A DNA stretch of 64,000 nucleotides from an uncultured Eubacteriales bacterium (GCA_934546935.1 CAKTEH010000002.1:124001-188000); one strand, 5' to 3'. Positions 1 through 8,437 are shown, numbered from the stretch's first letter. The notes: generated from the sequence alone by a model not told the origin. A program made the numbers and translations.

Positions 1-2
1 TT

Positions 3-203
3 GATGAAGACAAGATTTTTGCCGACATTACACAAAACATCCCCGGTGACTGCCTTTTGGCTGTCGGGGACGAGGATTTGATCAAAATTCATTTTCATAC
101 AAACGTCCCCTGGCGCGTACTGGAGTATTGTGCAGGGCTTGGCGACATTTTCGACGTCGTAATTGAAAACATGCAGCGGCAGGAAGACGGCCTGAAAGGC
201 TGA
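3..203 (+). CDS. C-terminal fragment of a DAK/FakA-type kinase-domain protein
   Basis: The reading frame is open from the window edge and encodes the last 66 residues of a protein. Visible residues include GDEDLIKIHFHTN, VLEYCAGLGD and VVIENM, which is the typical ending of DhaL/DegV-associated proteins (YloV/FakA family, fatty-acid kinase catalytic subunit or its relatives). In that family this C-terminal domain follows an ATP-binding DhaL domain, which lies outside the window. FakA works with DegV-like fatty-acid-binding subunits; one degV gene lies much further along this window, so no local pairing is implied. The gene ends 38 bases before the S-adenosylhomocysteinase start and could share its transcript. 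The family call is good; the exact role is inference. Confidence 0.75.
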   Translation, partial: DEDKIFADITQNIPGDCLLAVGDEDLIKIHFHTNVPWRVLEYCAGLGDIFDVVIENMQRQEDGLKG

Positions 204-241
204 GCTGCACAATATCGCAACCAATTAAGGGAGGAAAAACC

Positions 242-1480
242 ATGAGCAGCATCAAACATCCCGAGCTTGCCGGGCTGGGCAGGCAGAAAATCGACTGGGT
301 GCGCGGCTTTATGCCCGTATTGTCTGCCTTTGCACGGCGTTACAGCGTCGAAAAGCCGCTTTCCGGTCTGCGCGTCGCCGTCAGCGTCCATATGGAAGCC
401 AAAACCGCCTATCTTTGCGAAGTACTGCGTGCCTGCGGCGCTGAAGTCCATGCCACAGGCTGCAATCCGCTTTCAACCAAAGATGAAATTGCCGCGGCGC
501 TGGATGCAGAAGGCATCGACGTACACGGCTGGTTCAACGCAAGCGAAGAGGAGTACCGGCGGCATATCGCTGCCGCACTGTCCTGCCGGCCGCATATCCT
601 GATTGATGACGGAGGCGACTTCGTTTCCCTGCTTCACGGCGAACACCCTGAATTTGGGGAAAACCTGATCGGCGGCTGCGAAGAAACCACCACCGGCATC
701 CACCGTTTGAAGGCGCGGGCTGCTGCCGGGCTGCTGAAATTCCCGATGATCGCCGTCAACGATGCCGACAGCAAGCACCTGTTTGACAACCATCATGGCA
801 CCGGCCAGTCGACCTGGGACGCAATTATGTACACCACAAACGTCATGCTTTCCGGTGCGACTGTGGTGGTCGCCGGCTACGGCAACTGCGGTTCCGGCAT
901 CGCCAAACGCGCAGCCGGACTCGGCGCAAAAGTAATCGTCACCGAGGTCAACCCCCACCGTGCCCTGCGCGCTGCAATGGACGGCTTCCGCGTCATGAAA
1001 ATGGACGACGCAGCCGCCTTAGGCGATTTCTTCGTTACCGCCACCGGCTGCCGGGACGTGATCGTCCGCCGGCATTTTGAAAAGATGAAGGATGGCGCTA
1101 TCGTCGCCAATTCCGGCCATTTCAACGTCGAATATAACCTCGGCGACCTTTCCGCCATGGCAGTGCGCATACAAGAGCGCCGCCCGTTTATCAAAGGCTA
1201 TTTTCTTCCTGACGGACGCGTCATCAATTCCCTTGCCGACGGCCGTCTTGTCAATATTACCGCCGGAAACGGCCATCCCGCCGACATCATGGACATGAGT
1301 TTTGCCCTCCAGCTTTCGTGCGTCATCTATCTTGCGCAGCACGGCCGCGAGCTGTCCCCAGCGCTTTACCCAGTACCGGAAGCGCTCGATTATGAAGTTG
1401 CGGAAATCAAGGCGCAGGCCATGGGGCTTGGCGTTGACCGGCTCACGCCGGAGCAGGAGGCGTATTTACATTCGATGTAA
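242..1480 (+). CDS. ahcY: S-adenosylhomocysteinase
   Basis: Hydrolyses S-adenosylhomocysteine to homocysteine and adenosine, removing the product inhibitor of methyltransferases. The 412-residue product has the substrate-domain motif EETTTG (about 147-152), the FDNHHGTGQS stretch near 181-190 and the NAD-binding loop GYGNCGSGIA (212-221). The length fits the shorter prokaryotic form, and the C-terminus lacks the long tail of eukaryotic enzymes. The start is fixed by GGGAGG seven bases upstream of ATG. It follows the DAK-type fragment and precedes a frameshifted flavodoxin reductase. The window also encodes an MTA/SAH nucleosidase at 4883-5572, so the cell has two ways to remove SAH. The family call is secure; that it acts in the methyl cycle is family knowledge. 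Confidence 0.95.
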   Translation: MSSIKHPELAGLGRQKIDWVRGFMPVLSAFARRYSVEKPLSGLRVAVSVHMEAKTAYLCEVLRACGAEVHATGCNPLSTKDEIAAALDAEGIDVHGWFNASEEEYRRHIAAALSCRPHILIDDGGDFVSLLHGEHPEFGENLIGGCEETTTGIHRLKARAAAGLLKFPMIAVNDADSKHLFDNHHGTGQSTWDAIMYTTNVMLSGATVVVAGYGNCGSGIAKRAAGLGAKVIVTEVNPHRALRAAMDGFRVMKMDDAAALGDFFVTATGCRDVIVRRHFEKMKDGAIVANSGHFNVEYNLGDLSAMAVRIQERRPFIKGYFLPDGRVINSLADGRLVNITAGNGHPADIMDMSFALQLSCVIYLAQHGRELSPALYPVPEALDYEVAEIKAQAMGLGVDRLTPEQEAYLHSM

Positions 1481-1504
1481 TCTGTGAATAAAGAAGAGCT
1501 TTTT

Positions 1505-2213
1505 ATGAACATCCTGATTATAAATGGCAGTCCCCGCGGCAAAAACAGCAACACCTGGCAGATTACGCAGGCGTTTGTGGAAGGTTTGTCCTCTGCCTGC
1601 AATGCAGTACCGCGCAAATCGAATTTGCCGACTTAAACAGAATGGACGTCCGGCCTTGCCGCGGTTGTTTTTCCTGCTGGCGGGTAACGCCCGGTACCTG
1701 TGTGATCAAAGATGATATGGCCTGGATATTGGAAAAAACGCTATGGGCGGATATTGTAATCTGGAGTTTTCCTTTGTATTATTTTTATGTCCCCGGCCCC
1801 GTAAAAACCATGATTGACCGGCGGCTGCCGCTTACATTACGGATATCATCCCCGACCCGGAGCGCCCGGGGCTTACCAAGCACCCGCCGCGTTATGATCT
1901 TTCCGGGCAACGTAACGTGTTGGTTTCCACCTGCGGCTTTTATAAACCGGACGGAATCTATGGCGATGTCATCAGCCTGTTCGATCGGCTGTACGGCAAG
2001 GGGAAATATGAAACCATCTTTTGCGGCGAAGGCGAGCTGTTCCGCGTTCCTCCGATGAAACCGCGTATTGACGAGTATCTTTCCTATGCCCGCTGCGCCG
2101 GAAAGGAATTTGCAAACGGTGCAATCAGTGTGCAGACAAAAGGGAAACTGCAGGAGCTCCTTCTTGCACAGGACCGTTTCGAAAAAATGGCGAACACAAG
2201 CTGGAAGCAATAA
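1505..2213 (+). pseudogene. Flavodoxin-fold NAD(P)H oxidoreductase, two frameshifts
   Basis: Three successive reading frames together make one protein of about 236 residues. The start, MNILIINGSPRGKNSNT, is the FMN phosphate-binding loop of the NADPH-dependent FMN reductase/flavodoxin-2 families. Near position 1600 the sense moves to another frame, continuing as DVRPCRGCFSCW and ADIVIWSFPLYYFYVPGPVKTM. Near 1825 it moves again, giving LVSTCGFYKPDGIYGDV through to a natural stop at 2213. Each change is consistent with loss of one base. The protein would reduce quinones, azo compounds or iron-sulfur partners using FMN. The rest of the sequence is well conserved, so the lesions are recent or are assembly errors. 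A full enzyme is not made unless the errors are artefactual. Confidence 0.75.
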
Positions 2214-2371
2214 AAAAGTGCGCGTCTTCCAGCCAAGGCGTAAGACGTGAGCTTTGCCTCTACAACGATTATAACGCCATACTGTAATATATTCCTTCCA
2301 TAGGCAGCCCGACTGGCTGTACGCCCGGCGCACGATTTGTCAAGCGCACACATAAAAGATTATGGATATAC

Positions 2372-2406
2372 AAAAATTCCCGCCGGGGTTCCCGGCGGGA
2401 ATTTTT
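2372..2406. terminator. Bidirectional intrinsic terminator
   Basis: A long stem, TTCCCGCCGGG paired with CCCGGCGGGAA around a short GTT loop, is flanked by A5 on the left and T5 on the right. It can end transcription from the flavodoxin gene on the plus strand and from the GyrI-like gene on the minus strand. Confidence 0.9.
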
Positions 2407-2407
2407 C

Positions 2408-2881
2408 TTATTCTTTTAATTTTACCGGGATAAACGTCTCCATCTGCGCCCAATCCTGCGCCTCGATCAGATCGGGCGGGGTTATAATATGCCCCATGAC
2501 ATAATGCCCCTGACGGACGTCCAGCTCCAAAACGCCGCTTTCTGCAATAAAATCCAGTGCGCCTTTATAAAGCCGGTCGTTTTCCGCGCCATCGCCGTCA
2601 CGATAGGTATAGGTCAGATAATACCCGCCTTCAAATTCAACTGTTTCATTTTCCCCTGCATCTATATCCTCGCTCAGTGCATAAATCCACACCATGCCGC
2701 CGTGGGCTTCGTCATAGTAGAGAAAGTCCCTGGGTATGAAACTGTCGCGCGGGCAGGGCTTTATTGCAGAAAAATACCGGTCAAACCTGTGCAGCAAGCC
2801 GTCTTCTGCAAAATCCCCAGCCTGATCCAGACCGGACGAGGCGGCCCGGAAAGGCGGAAGCGAAATAATACGGTATTCCAT
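2408..2881 (-). CDS. GyrI-like small-molecule-binding domain protein
   Basis: A 157-residue stand-alone protein resembling the GyrI-like effector-binding domain found at the C-terminus of BmrR/Rob-type regulators. Support comes from the start MEYRIISLPPFRAA, the central GGYYLTYTYRDGDG segment, the helix with DRLYKGALDFIAESG, and the ending METFIPVKLKE, which is the common closing strand of that fold. No DNA-binding domain is present. Proteins of this type bind or hydrolyse hydrophobic ligands, or act as sensors. It lies 61 bases downstream of galM on the same strand and ends at the shared terminator, so the two are probably co-transcribed. The ATG at 2881 was chosen because the family fold begins there; upstream in-frame sequence belongs to galM. 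The ligand is unknown. Confidence 0.7.
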   Translation of the reverse strand: MEYRIISLPPFRAASSGLDQAGDFAEDGLLHRFDRYFSAIKPCPRDSFIPRDFLYYDEAHGGMVWIYALSEDIDAGENETVEFEGGYYLTYTYRDGDGAENDRLYKGALDFIAESGVLELDVRQGHYVMGHIITPPDLIEAQDWAQMETFIPVKLKE

Positions 2882-2942
2882 AAAACACGCTCTCTCTTCA
2901 GGTTTTGAAAATATTCCTCTCCCTGACCAGCGGAAGCCAGTC

Positions 2943-3938
2943 TCATTTAAATTGATATACAGTCTTTGTATCGTAGGTTTCCCCGGCCTTGAGAACGATC
3001 GACGGGAATTCCGGGTGCTGATTGGCGTTTGGGTATGCCTGCGTCTCCAGGCAGAAGCTTTCACGATGAGATGTATATAACTGCATGCCCGGCAAATCGG
3101 TCCAGCACTCCATGGTGATGCCGCTTTCATCCCCGGACGCCTCGGCGACCTTGCGGAACCCTTTGCCGTTCAAGCAGTAATTGAAATCATAGCCGTGCGC
3201 ATAGCGGATAAACTCGTTGTCGGCCTCAATATCGCGGCCGATGGCCTTGGGCGTACGGAAATCAAACGGGGTGCCGGTCACGTCGATAAACGCGCCGGTC
3301 GGCAACAGGTTCGCGTCGCAGGCAGTGATGCGGCCGGCATCTATCCACAGGGTATGGTTGTCAATCGTGCCGGTTGCGCGGCCGTTGCAGCCATTCAAGT
3401 TGAAATAGCTGTGGTTGGTAAGATTACACAGCGTATCCGCATCCGTACGCGCGTGATAAGCGATGGTCAGCTTATGCGCCGCGTCAAAAGTAAACGTGAC
3501 GGAAACCTCAAGGTTTCCCGGATACCCCTCTTCTCCGTCCGGAGAAAGCCGGGACAGGCGCACACTGTCGTCGGACAAGATCTCGCCCCGCCACATACGC
3601 TTGTCAAAGCCAAGTACGCCGCCATGGAGATGGTTCGGGCCGTTGTTCACTGCGACCTCGTAATGCTTGCCGCCAACATCAAAAGCGGCGCCGCCAATGC
3701 GGTTTCCGACGCGTCCGATCGTCGCGCCATAGAATGTCGGCATGGTCATATACTGCATAACGCTGTCAAAGCCCATGGCAACGCTGCGCAGGACGCCGTC
3801 GGAACCGGGAACTCTTATGCTCTGGATCTTTGCGCCAAAGTCGCAAAGGGAAACCGCGCTGCCGTCGGCATTTTCAATCGTATACAAGGTTGCCCGGATA
3901 TCGCCGTAGCCTTCGCCAAAGAAAGAAGTCTTGACCAT
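2943..3938 (-). CDS. galM: Aldose 1-epimerase (mutarotase)
   Basis: Interconverts alpha and beta anomers of free hexoses or pentoses in the cytoplasm, feeding the Leloir and related sugar pathways. The 331-residue protein has NHLHGG (102-107), TNHSYFNL with the catalytic-acid histidine near 176, and the catalytic-base glutamate in CLETQAYPNA near 298. The length matches the family. AAGGAG lies just upstream of the ATG at 3938. It is divergent from the DUF4867 gene, with a perfect 10-base inverted repeat between them (3978-4002), and is followed on the same strand by the GyrI-like gene. The mutarotase call is firm; the sugar cannot be named, although the xylan- and arabinan-type hydrolases elsewhere in the window suggest pentoses or galactose. 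Confidence 0.95.
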   Translation of the reverse strand: MVKTSFFGEGYGDIRATLYTIENADGSAVSLCDFGAKIQSIRVPGSDGVLRSVAMGFDSVMQYMTMPTFYGATIGRVGNRIGGAAFDVGGKHYEVAVNNGPNHLHGGVLGFDKRMWRGEILSDDSVRLSRLSPDGEEGYPGNLEVSVTFTFDAAHKLTIAYHARTDADTLCNLTNHSYFNLNGCNGRATGTIDNHTLWIDAGRITACDANLLPTGAFIDVTGTPFDFRTPKAIGRDIEADNEFIRYAHGYDFNYCLNGKGFRKVAEASGDESGITMECWTDLPGMQLYTSHRESFCLETQAYPNANQHPEFPSIVLKAGETYDTKTVYQFK

Positions 3939-3977
3939 ATTTTGTTCTCCTTTACAAATTCTTGATTTGTCTCTTTC

Positions 3978-4002
3978 ATTTTATCATCGGATATGATAAA
4001 AT
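3978..4002. promoter_or_regulatory. Palindrome between divergent galM and DUF4867 genes
   Basis: ATTTTATCAT and ATGATAAAAT form a perfect 10-base inverted repeat with a 5-base centre. It lies 40 bases from the galM start and 57 bases from the DUF4867 start and overlaps minus-10-like sequence on both strands. It is a good candidate operator for a regulator controlling both sugar genes. No matching regulator gene is adjacent. Confidence 0.55.
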
Positions 4003-4058
4003 ACAAGCATCAAAAGCACGGGCGCAGGCCCGTTTTAAAATGGAAGGAGTTTTTTCTT

Positions 4059-4685
4059 ATGCAGGTTTTATCGGTTTACGACCCCGCTTTCAAAAAATAC
4101 GGCCGCGTGCTGAAGGGCTATGATTTTCAGCCGCTGATCGACGCAATGATGCAGACCCCGGTCACCGACGGCGTCGAATACCTGCCCTCCGTTGCATCCC
4201 TTGAGGCAGTCGCCTCCACCACGAAAGTCCTGTTCGAGGAAGTCTACGGCGGCCTGCCGATCCAGATCGGCTACTGCAACGGAAACAACCACGTCCTCAA
4301 CGCTGTGGAGTACCATCGTTCCAGTGAGATCAATATTGCCTGCGGCAACGACCTGATCCTCATGCTCGGCGCCCAGCAGGATATCGACGAGAACAACCAC
4401 TACGACACCTCCAAGATGGAGCTGTTCATGCTGCCTGCCGGCGTCGCCATCGAGGTTTTCGCCACTACCCTCCACTACGCCCCCTGCAATGCAAACGGCG
4501 GCGGCTTCCGTTGTGTCGTCGTCCTGCCGAAGGATACGAATACGGAAATTGAAGCGCAGCTTCCGGCCACCGGTGAAAGCCGCCTGATGACCGCGAAAAA
4601 CAAGTGGCTCATCGCCCATCCGGAATCCGGCCTGGACCGCGACGGCGCGTTTATTGGCCTTGACGGCGAAAACCTGCGCGTATAA
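4059..4685 (+). CDS. DUF4867 family protein, probable sugar-related cupin-like enzyme
   Basis: A 208-residue protein I place in DUF4867, a family common in Clostridia and usually found near sugar-metabolism genes. Its biochemical role is not known to me. Visible features are the start MQVLSVYDPAF, conserved VEYLPS and GYCNGNN segments, a histidine in AVEYHRSSEIN, and a C-terminal half with FATTLHYAPC and GGFRCVVVLPK that looks like a beta-rich cupin-type core with possible metal ligands. The start at 4059 is set by GGAAGGAG upstream; an earlier in-frame ATG at 3993 falls inside the palindrome and is unlikely. It is divergent from galM and ends at its own terminator. A sugar isomerase or epimerase-like activity is possible but unproven. 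Confidence 0.75.
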   Translation: MQVLSVYDPAFKKYGRVLKGYDFQPLIDAMMQTPVTDGVEYLPSVASLEAVASTTKVLFEEVYGGLPIQIGYCNGNNHVLNAVEYHRSSEINIACGNDLILMLGAQQDIDENNHYDTSKMELFMLPAGVAIEVFATTLHYAPCNANGGGFRCVVVLPKDTNTEIEAQLPATGESRLMTAKNKWLIAHPESGLDRDGAFIGLDGENLRV

Positions 4686-4707
4686 GGCGCAAAAATCCGT
4701 CCCTGAC

Positions 4708-4753
4708 GCCTCCGTTTTTTTTCAGCATCTCTGCAAAAAACGGAGGCTTTTTA
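4708..4753 (+). terminator. Intrinsic terminator after the DUF4867 gene
   Basis: GCCTCCGTTTTTT pairs with AAAAAACGGAGGC, followed by TTTTT. It sits 23 bases after the stop codon. Confidence 0.85.
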
Positions 4754-4882
4754 TGTGTGTACTTTTTTAGAAATACGAAACTTTTTTCCTCCAGAAACCG
4801 TCTGATATAACGGAAAGATCGCGCGGTAGGCGTGAGCACCATTCCAATATGCTGCTTTCCGCGTTTAGAAAGGACATTTTTT

Positions 4883-5572
4883 ATGAAAATCGGCATCATC
4901 TGCGCTTCAGACAGCGAGCTTGCGCCCTTCCTGCCGCATCTGCAGGGGGAAACCGTCCGCAAAAAGGCCATGCTGGACATACACGAAGGCACGCTCTGCG
5001 GCCTGCCGGCTGCGCTGGCCTACAGCGGCGTTTGCAAAGTCAACGCGGCCATCTGTGCGCAGACACTCATCGACAGCTTCGGTGTAAATACGATCCTCAA
5101 TGCGGGAACAGCCGGCGGGATGGATGCCCGGGTCGGCCTGTTTGATACAGTTATTTCCACACAGATGGCATATCATGATGTAGAAGAAAGGATCCTGACA
5201 GATTTTCACCCCTGGATGCCCTCCTGTTTTTTCCAGGCAGACGAAAAGCTGCTTTCCTGCGCAAAAGCAGCCGCCTTCCCCCCAGGACACAGGGTTTTCT
5301 GGGGCCGCACCGTCACCGGGGAGACCTTTATTTCGGATAAGGGCCGGGATGAAATCAATCGTGCCTTTGCGCCGCTCGCTGTGGATATGGAGAGTGCAGC
5401 CATTGCCCACGTATGCTATGCAAACGGCGTCCCTTTCCTTTCCATCCGTACCATTACCGATACGCAGCAGGATGGGGGCGAAGAGATTTTTGCGCAAAAC
5501 TGCAGCAAAGCAGCTGCAGTTTCCAAAGAATTCACGCTCGCTGTGCTTGCAGAACTGGCGTCCGTAGTATGA
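4883..5572 (+). CDS. mtnN: 5'-methylthioadenosine/S-adenosylhomocysteine nucleosidase
   Basis: Cleaves the glycosidic bond of methylthioadenosine and S-adenosylhomocysteine, releasing adenine and a thioribose product; from SAH this leads towards autoinducer-2 precursors. The 229-residue protein matches the family length. The start MKIGIICASDSELAPF retains Glu12, which binds the catalytic water. Further motifs are NAGTAGG, the purine site VDMESAAIAHV, and the catalytic aspartate in SIRTITD. The ATG at 4883 follows AGAAAGGA with nine-base spacing; the upstream in-frame ATG has no ribosome binding site. It is a single-gene unit between a terminator and the promoter of the leucine-rich-repeat gene. 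Family assignment is firm; the relative preference for MTA or SAH cannot be told. Confidence 0.93.
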   Translation: MKIGIICASDSELAPFLPHLQGETVRKKAMLDIHEGTLCGLPAALAYSGVCKVNAAICAQTLIDSFGVNTILNAGTAGGMDARVGLFDTVISTQMAYHDVEERILTDFHPWMPSCFFQADEKLLSCAKAAAFPPGHRVFWGRTVTGETFISDKGRDEINRAFAPLAVDMESAAIAHVCYANGVPFLSIRTITDTQQDGGEEIFAQNCSKAAAVSKEFTLAVLAELASVV

Positions 5573-5630
5573 AAGGCCATAAAAAAACAACAGAGAATTT
5601 ATCAAAAATCTGTAAACTGAAAGATTTTGC

Positions 5631-5658
5631 TTGAAAAACGCGCGCAATAGAGTATAAT
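5631..5658 (+). promoter_or_regulatory. Sigma-A promoter for the leucine-rich-repeat gene
   Basis: TTGAAA (5631-5636) and TATAAT (5653-5658) are separated by 16 bases. Transcription would start near 5665, giving a leader of about 155 bases before the GTG start. Confidence 0.7.
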
Positions 5659-5664
5659 AGAAAA

Positions 5665-5820
5665 GAGTATCCGGCTTTTATCCGCGTCTGGGATTCGCAA
5701 GCCGTTCCCTGGCAAAGCGAGATTTAAACCTTTGCCCAAAATTGCAACCCTCCGGCTGCTGCGTACGGTAGTTTCCGCCGGGAGGCTCCAATAAAAACAA
5801 CACGTTACAGGAGAAAACTC
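5665..5820 (+). promoter_or_regulatory. Long structured 5' leader, class unknown
   Basis: The leader carries a perfect 7-base stem, GGCAAAG (5711-5717) with CTTTGCC (5730-5736), and a longer hairpin in which CCTCCGGC (5749-5756) faces GCCGGGAGG (5777-5785). A further GGGA/TCCC pairing is possible just upstream. There is no U-tract, so a transcription terminator is not apparent; translational control or simple mRNA stabilisation is possible. It does not match the riboswitch classes I know well enough to name. Confidence 0.4.
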
Positions 5821-6849
5821 GTGAAAAAGAAACGTTTTGCTACTGTTCTTAGTATAGTATTGGCGCTTTTCATCGTCATTGGTGCAATCGGTATCTTTGT
5901 TTATAACAGCAAAAGCTCCGGTCCGTCTGATTTCGTAATTGAAGACGGTGTCCTGACCAAATATACCGGCGACGCCGCCTACGTCTCCATCCCAAAGGAT
6001 GTACGTTCCATCGCATCCTTCGTTTTCCACAATCATACGGAGATTGAGCGCGTAAAAATGTCCGACACGGTCACCAATATCGGACAAGGTGCGTTTTACG
6101 GCTGTACGAATCTGAAAAGCCTTTCGCTTTCCAAGGGCCTGACTTATATCGACGACGGCGCATTTGGCGAATGCGACAGCCTGGAAAGCTTTGAAATCCC
6201 GGATTCCGTCCAGTTCATTATTGAAGGAGCATTTTACGGAAGCGATTCTATTACGCAGTTTACGGTTTCGCCGGATAATGAATCCTTTACTTCTGTCGAC
6301 GGCGTACTGTATACAAAAAACATGTCCGCAATACTGGCGTATCCGGCCGGCCGGCCCGATACGGCGTACACAGTTGCCGACAGTGTCAGCTATGTTGCCG
6401 CCTGGGCTTTCCACTGCGCAAAAAACCTGCAGACCATCAATCTGCCAGAATCTGTGACTTCCATCGGCGAAGAGGCGTTTTATGCCTGCGGCCTGACGCA
6501 GATTACCTTGCCCGCTGCACTGACTGAACTTGGTACCGGCGTTTTCTTTTCATGTGAAGCGCTGACAAGCGTCGAAATCCCGCAGGGTGTCACCGCTGTC
6601 CCCGCAAGAGCCTTTTCCGGCTGTACGGCCCTGAAAAGCGCTGTGCTTCCCGAAAGCCTGACAGAAATCGGCCAGATGGCTTTTTCCAACTGTTCCGCAT
6701 TGGAAACCGTCAACATTCCTGCGAGCCTGACCGATATCAATGAAAACAGCTTTGAAAATTGTACCCAGCTTACCCTCACCTGCAAAGAAGGTTCTTTTAT
6801 CGTGGAATTTGCAGAAAAATTGGGTATTGCTTATACGATCAGCAAATAA
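5821..6849 (+). CDS. BspA-type leucine-rich-repeat surface protein
   Basis: A 342-residue exported protein. Residues 1-30 (MKKKRF followed by a hydrophobic stretch of about 21 residues) form an uncleaved signal anchor or signal peptide. The remainder is a run of about ten BspA-like LRR_5 repeats with the pattern IGxGAFxGCxxLxxLxLPxxLTxI, for example GQGAFYGCTNLKSL and GEEAFYACGLTQITLP. There is no sortase motif, so attachment is by the N-terminal segment. Such proteins bind host or bacterial surface ligands or act as structural spacers. Translation starts at GTG, seven bases after AGGAGAAA. It is expressed from its own promoter through a long leader and ends at a strong terminator. The partner molecule is unknown. 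Confidence 0.88.
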   Translation: MKKKRFATVLSIVLALFIVIGAIGIFVYNSKSSGPSDFVIEDGVLTKYTGDAAYVSIPKDVRSIASFVFHNHTEIERVKMSDTVTNIGQGAFYGCTNLKSLSLSKGLTYIDDGAFGECDSLESFEIPDSVQFIIEGAFYGSDSITQFTVSPDNESFTSVDGVLYTKNMSAILAYPAGRPDTAYTVADSVSYVAAWAFHCAKNLQTINLPESVTSIGEEAFYACGLTQITLPAALTELGTGVFFSCEALTSVEIPQGVTAVPARAFSGCTALKSAVLPESLTEIGQMAFSNCSALETVNIPASLTDINENSFENCTQLTLTCKEGSFIVEFAEKLGIAYTISK

Positions 6850-6873
6850 TCCCCTCCATTTCGGAAGGATCCG

Positions 6874-6905
6874 CCCGGGCGAAAGTTTTTTTGCCCGGGT
6901 TTTTT
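6874..6905 (+). terminator. Intrinsic terminator after the leucine-rich-repeat gene
   Basis: CCCGGGC and GCCCGGG form the stem around a 12-base loop, followed directly by T6. Confidence 0.85.
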
Positions 6906-6927
6906 ACTACAATAAAGGAGGAGCATC

Positions 6928-8403
6928 ATGCGAAACATTGAAGTAAGGCTTTCAAATCGAAAAGGGAAATTCGACCGCTTTGCCAATTTCTGCGTCGGCG
7001 CAGGCCGTGCGCACGAGGCGCTGCGCACCGGATTTGTAAGACAACTGGAAACTGCCGTGCGCGAGTGCGGTTTCCGCTACCTGCGCTTCCATGGCTTGTT
7101 TTGCGACGACATGGCAGTCGTACGCCGCGTAAACGGCAGGCTGGTTTACAACTGGCAGTATGTTGATGAGGTTTTCGACGAGATGCTTGCCCTGGGCATC
7201 CGGCCTTTTGTAGAACTGTCCTTTATGCCGCGCGCAATGGCCTCTGGGGATCGGACGCTTTTCTGGTGGCGCGGAAACATTACCCCGCCGAGCGATTATG
7301 ACGAGTATTATGACTTCCTGCACGCCGCCGTGACACACTGGCAGTCGCGCTACGACCAGGAAGAACTGAAAGCCTGGTTTTTCGAAGTCTGGAACGAGCC
7401 GGATCTGGCAATTTTCTTCTCCGGGGATATGGCCGAATATTTTAAAATGTATGATACCGCGGCCCGTGCGGTTAAGGATGTATGCGCCGATTACCGGGTC
7501 GGCGGACCTGCGACCAGCGAGCATCATTGGATCGAGGAAATGATCGGGCACTGCCTGGACACAGGCATTCCTATCGATTTCCTTTCCACGCACACCTATG
7601 GCGTGGAAGGGGCTGTGGACGAGTTCGGCGTCGATCTCCATATCCTGCTCGATGATCCGGATTATATCCCTTCCTCTGTCGCCGCTACGCGCGCACGAAT
7701 CGACGCGACGCCGCTTGCCGGTATCCCGCTGTATTACACTGAATGGAGTTCATCCTATACCAGCCGGGATAATCTCCATGATTCTTATATCAACGCGCCT
7801 TATATCCTCTATAACCTCAAACGCCTTTCCGGTTCGGCAGATGCAATGAGCTACTGGACCTTTACCGATATTTTTGAAGAAGCCGGCCCTCCTCCTACAC
7901 CCTTCCACGGCGGGTTCGGTCTGATGAACATGCACGGCCTGAAAAAGCCCACCTACTTCGCCTATAAATTCCTGCATATGCTCGCAGACGAGGAGCTTTC
8001 CTGCAGCGACGCCGACAGCATCATATGCCGCAGCGAAACCGGCGTCCAGGCGCTTGTCTGGAATTATACCAAACACGACCAAAAGGGCGTGCCAAACCAA
8101 CATTATTATATCCGTGACCTTGTCCCCGCCCCGGCGGAACCAGCGCGTCTGTCCATCCCAGATCTACCTGCGGGACGCTGGCTTGTCAGCGTTTATCGCA
8201 CCGGCTATGGCGTAAATGACGTTTATGGCGAATATCTCAAACTCGGCCGCCCTGACAATTTGTCGCGTGAACAAATTGCCGCGCTTGCCGTAGCCTGCGA
8301 AGGGACGCCTGCATGCAGCGTTTTTGCAGGAGAAGGCGGTTTCACTTATGACATCCCCCTTCGAGAAAACGACGTATATTTTATCGATATCAAGCGGCTT
8401 TAA
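6928..8403 (+). CDS. GH39-type beta-xylosidase or related glycosidase
   Basis: A retaining glycosidase of clan A, most like family GH39, which removes xylose or similar residues from non-reducing ends. The 491-residue protein has the general acid/base Glu157 in FFEVWNEPDL and the nucleophile Glu272 in LYYTEWSSS, both in the expected barrel-strand contexts, and a C-terminal beta domain. There is no signal peptide, so it acts on imported oligosaccharides in the cytoplasm. AAAGGAGG precedes the ATG. It follows the terminator of the leucine-rich-repeat gene and lies 34 bases upstream of a YegP-like gene, with which it probably shares a transcript. Together with the GH51 enzyme further on it points to arabinoxylan use. 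Substrate is inferred from family only. Confidence 0.87.
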   Translation: MRNIEVRLSNRKGKFDRFANFCVGAGRAHEALRTGFVRQLETAVRECGFRYLRFHGLFCDDMAVVRRVNGRLVYNWQYVDEVFDEMLALGIRPFVELSFMPRAMASGDRTLFWWRGNITPPSDYDEYYDFLHAAVTHWQSRYDQEELKAWFFEVWNEPDLAIFFSGDMAEYFKMYDTAARAVKDVCADYRVGGPATSEHHWIEEMIGHCLDTGIPIDFLSTHTYGVEGAVDEFGVDLHILLDDPDYIPSSVAATRARIDATPLAGIPLYYTEWSSSYTSRDNLHDSYINAPYILYNLKRLSGSADAMSYWTFTDIFEEAGPPPTPFHGGFGLMNMHGLKKPTYFAYKFLHMLADEELSCSDADSIICRSETGVQALVWNYTKHDQKGVPNQHYYIRDLVPAPAEPARLSIPDLPAGRWLVSVYRTGYGVNDVYGEYLKLGRPDNLSREQIAALAVACEGTPACSVFAGEGGFTYDIPLRENDVYFIDIKRL

Positions 8404-8437
8404 GCCGGACGCCACTTACCAGGAAGGGGCCGCCGCC

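Noticed and set aside
5665..5820. Cyclic-di-GMP-I riboswitch
   Set aside because: Fragments resemble the class, but the order of conserved elements and the tetraloop-receptor pairing do not match.
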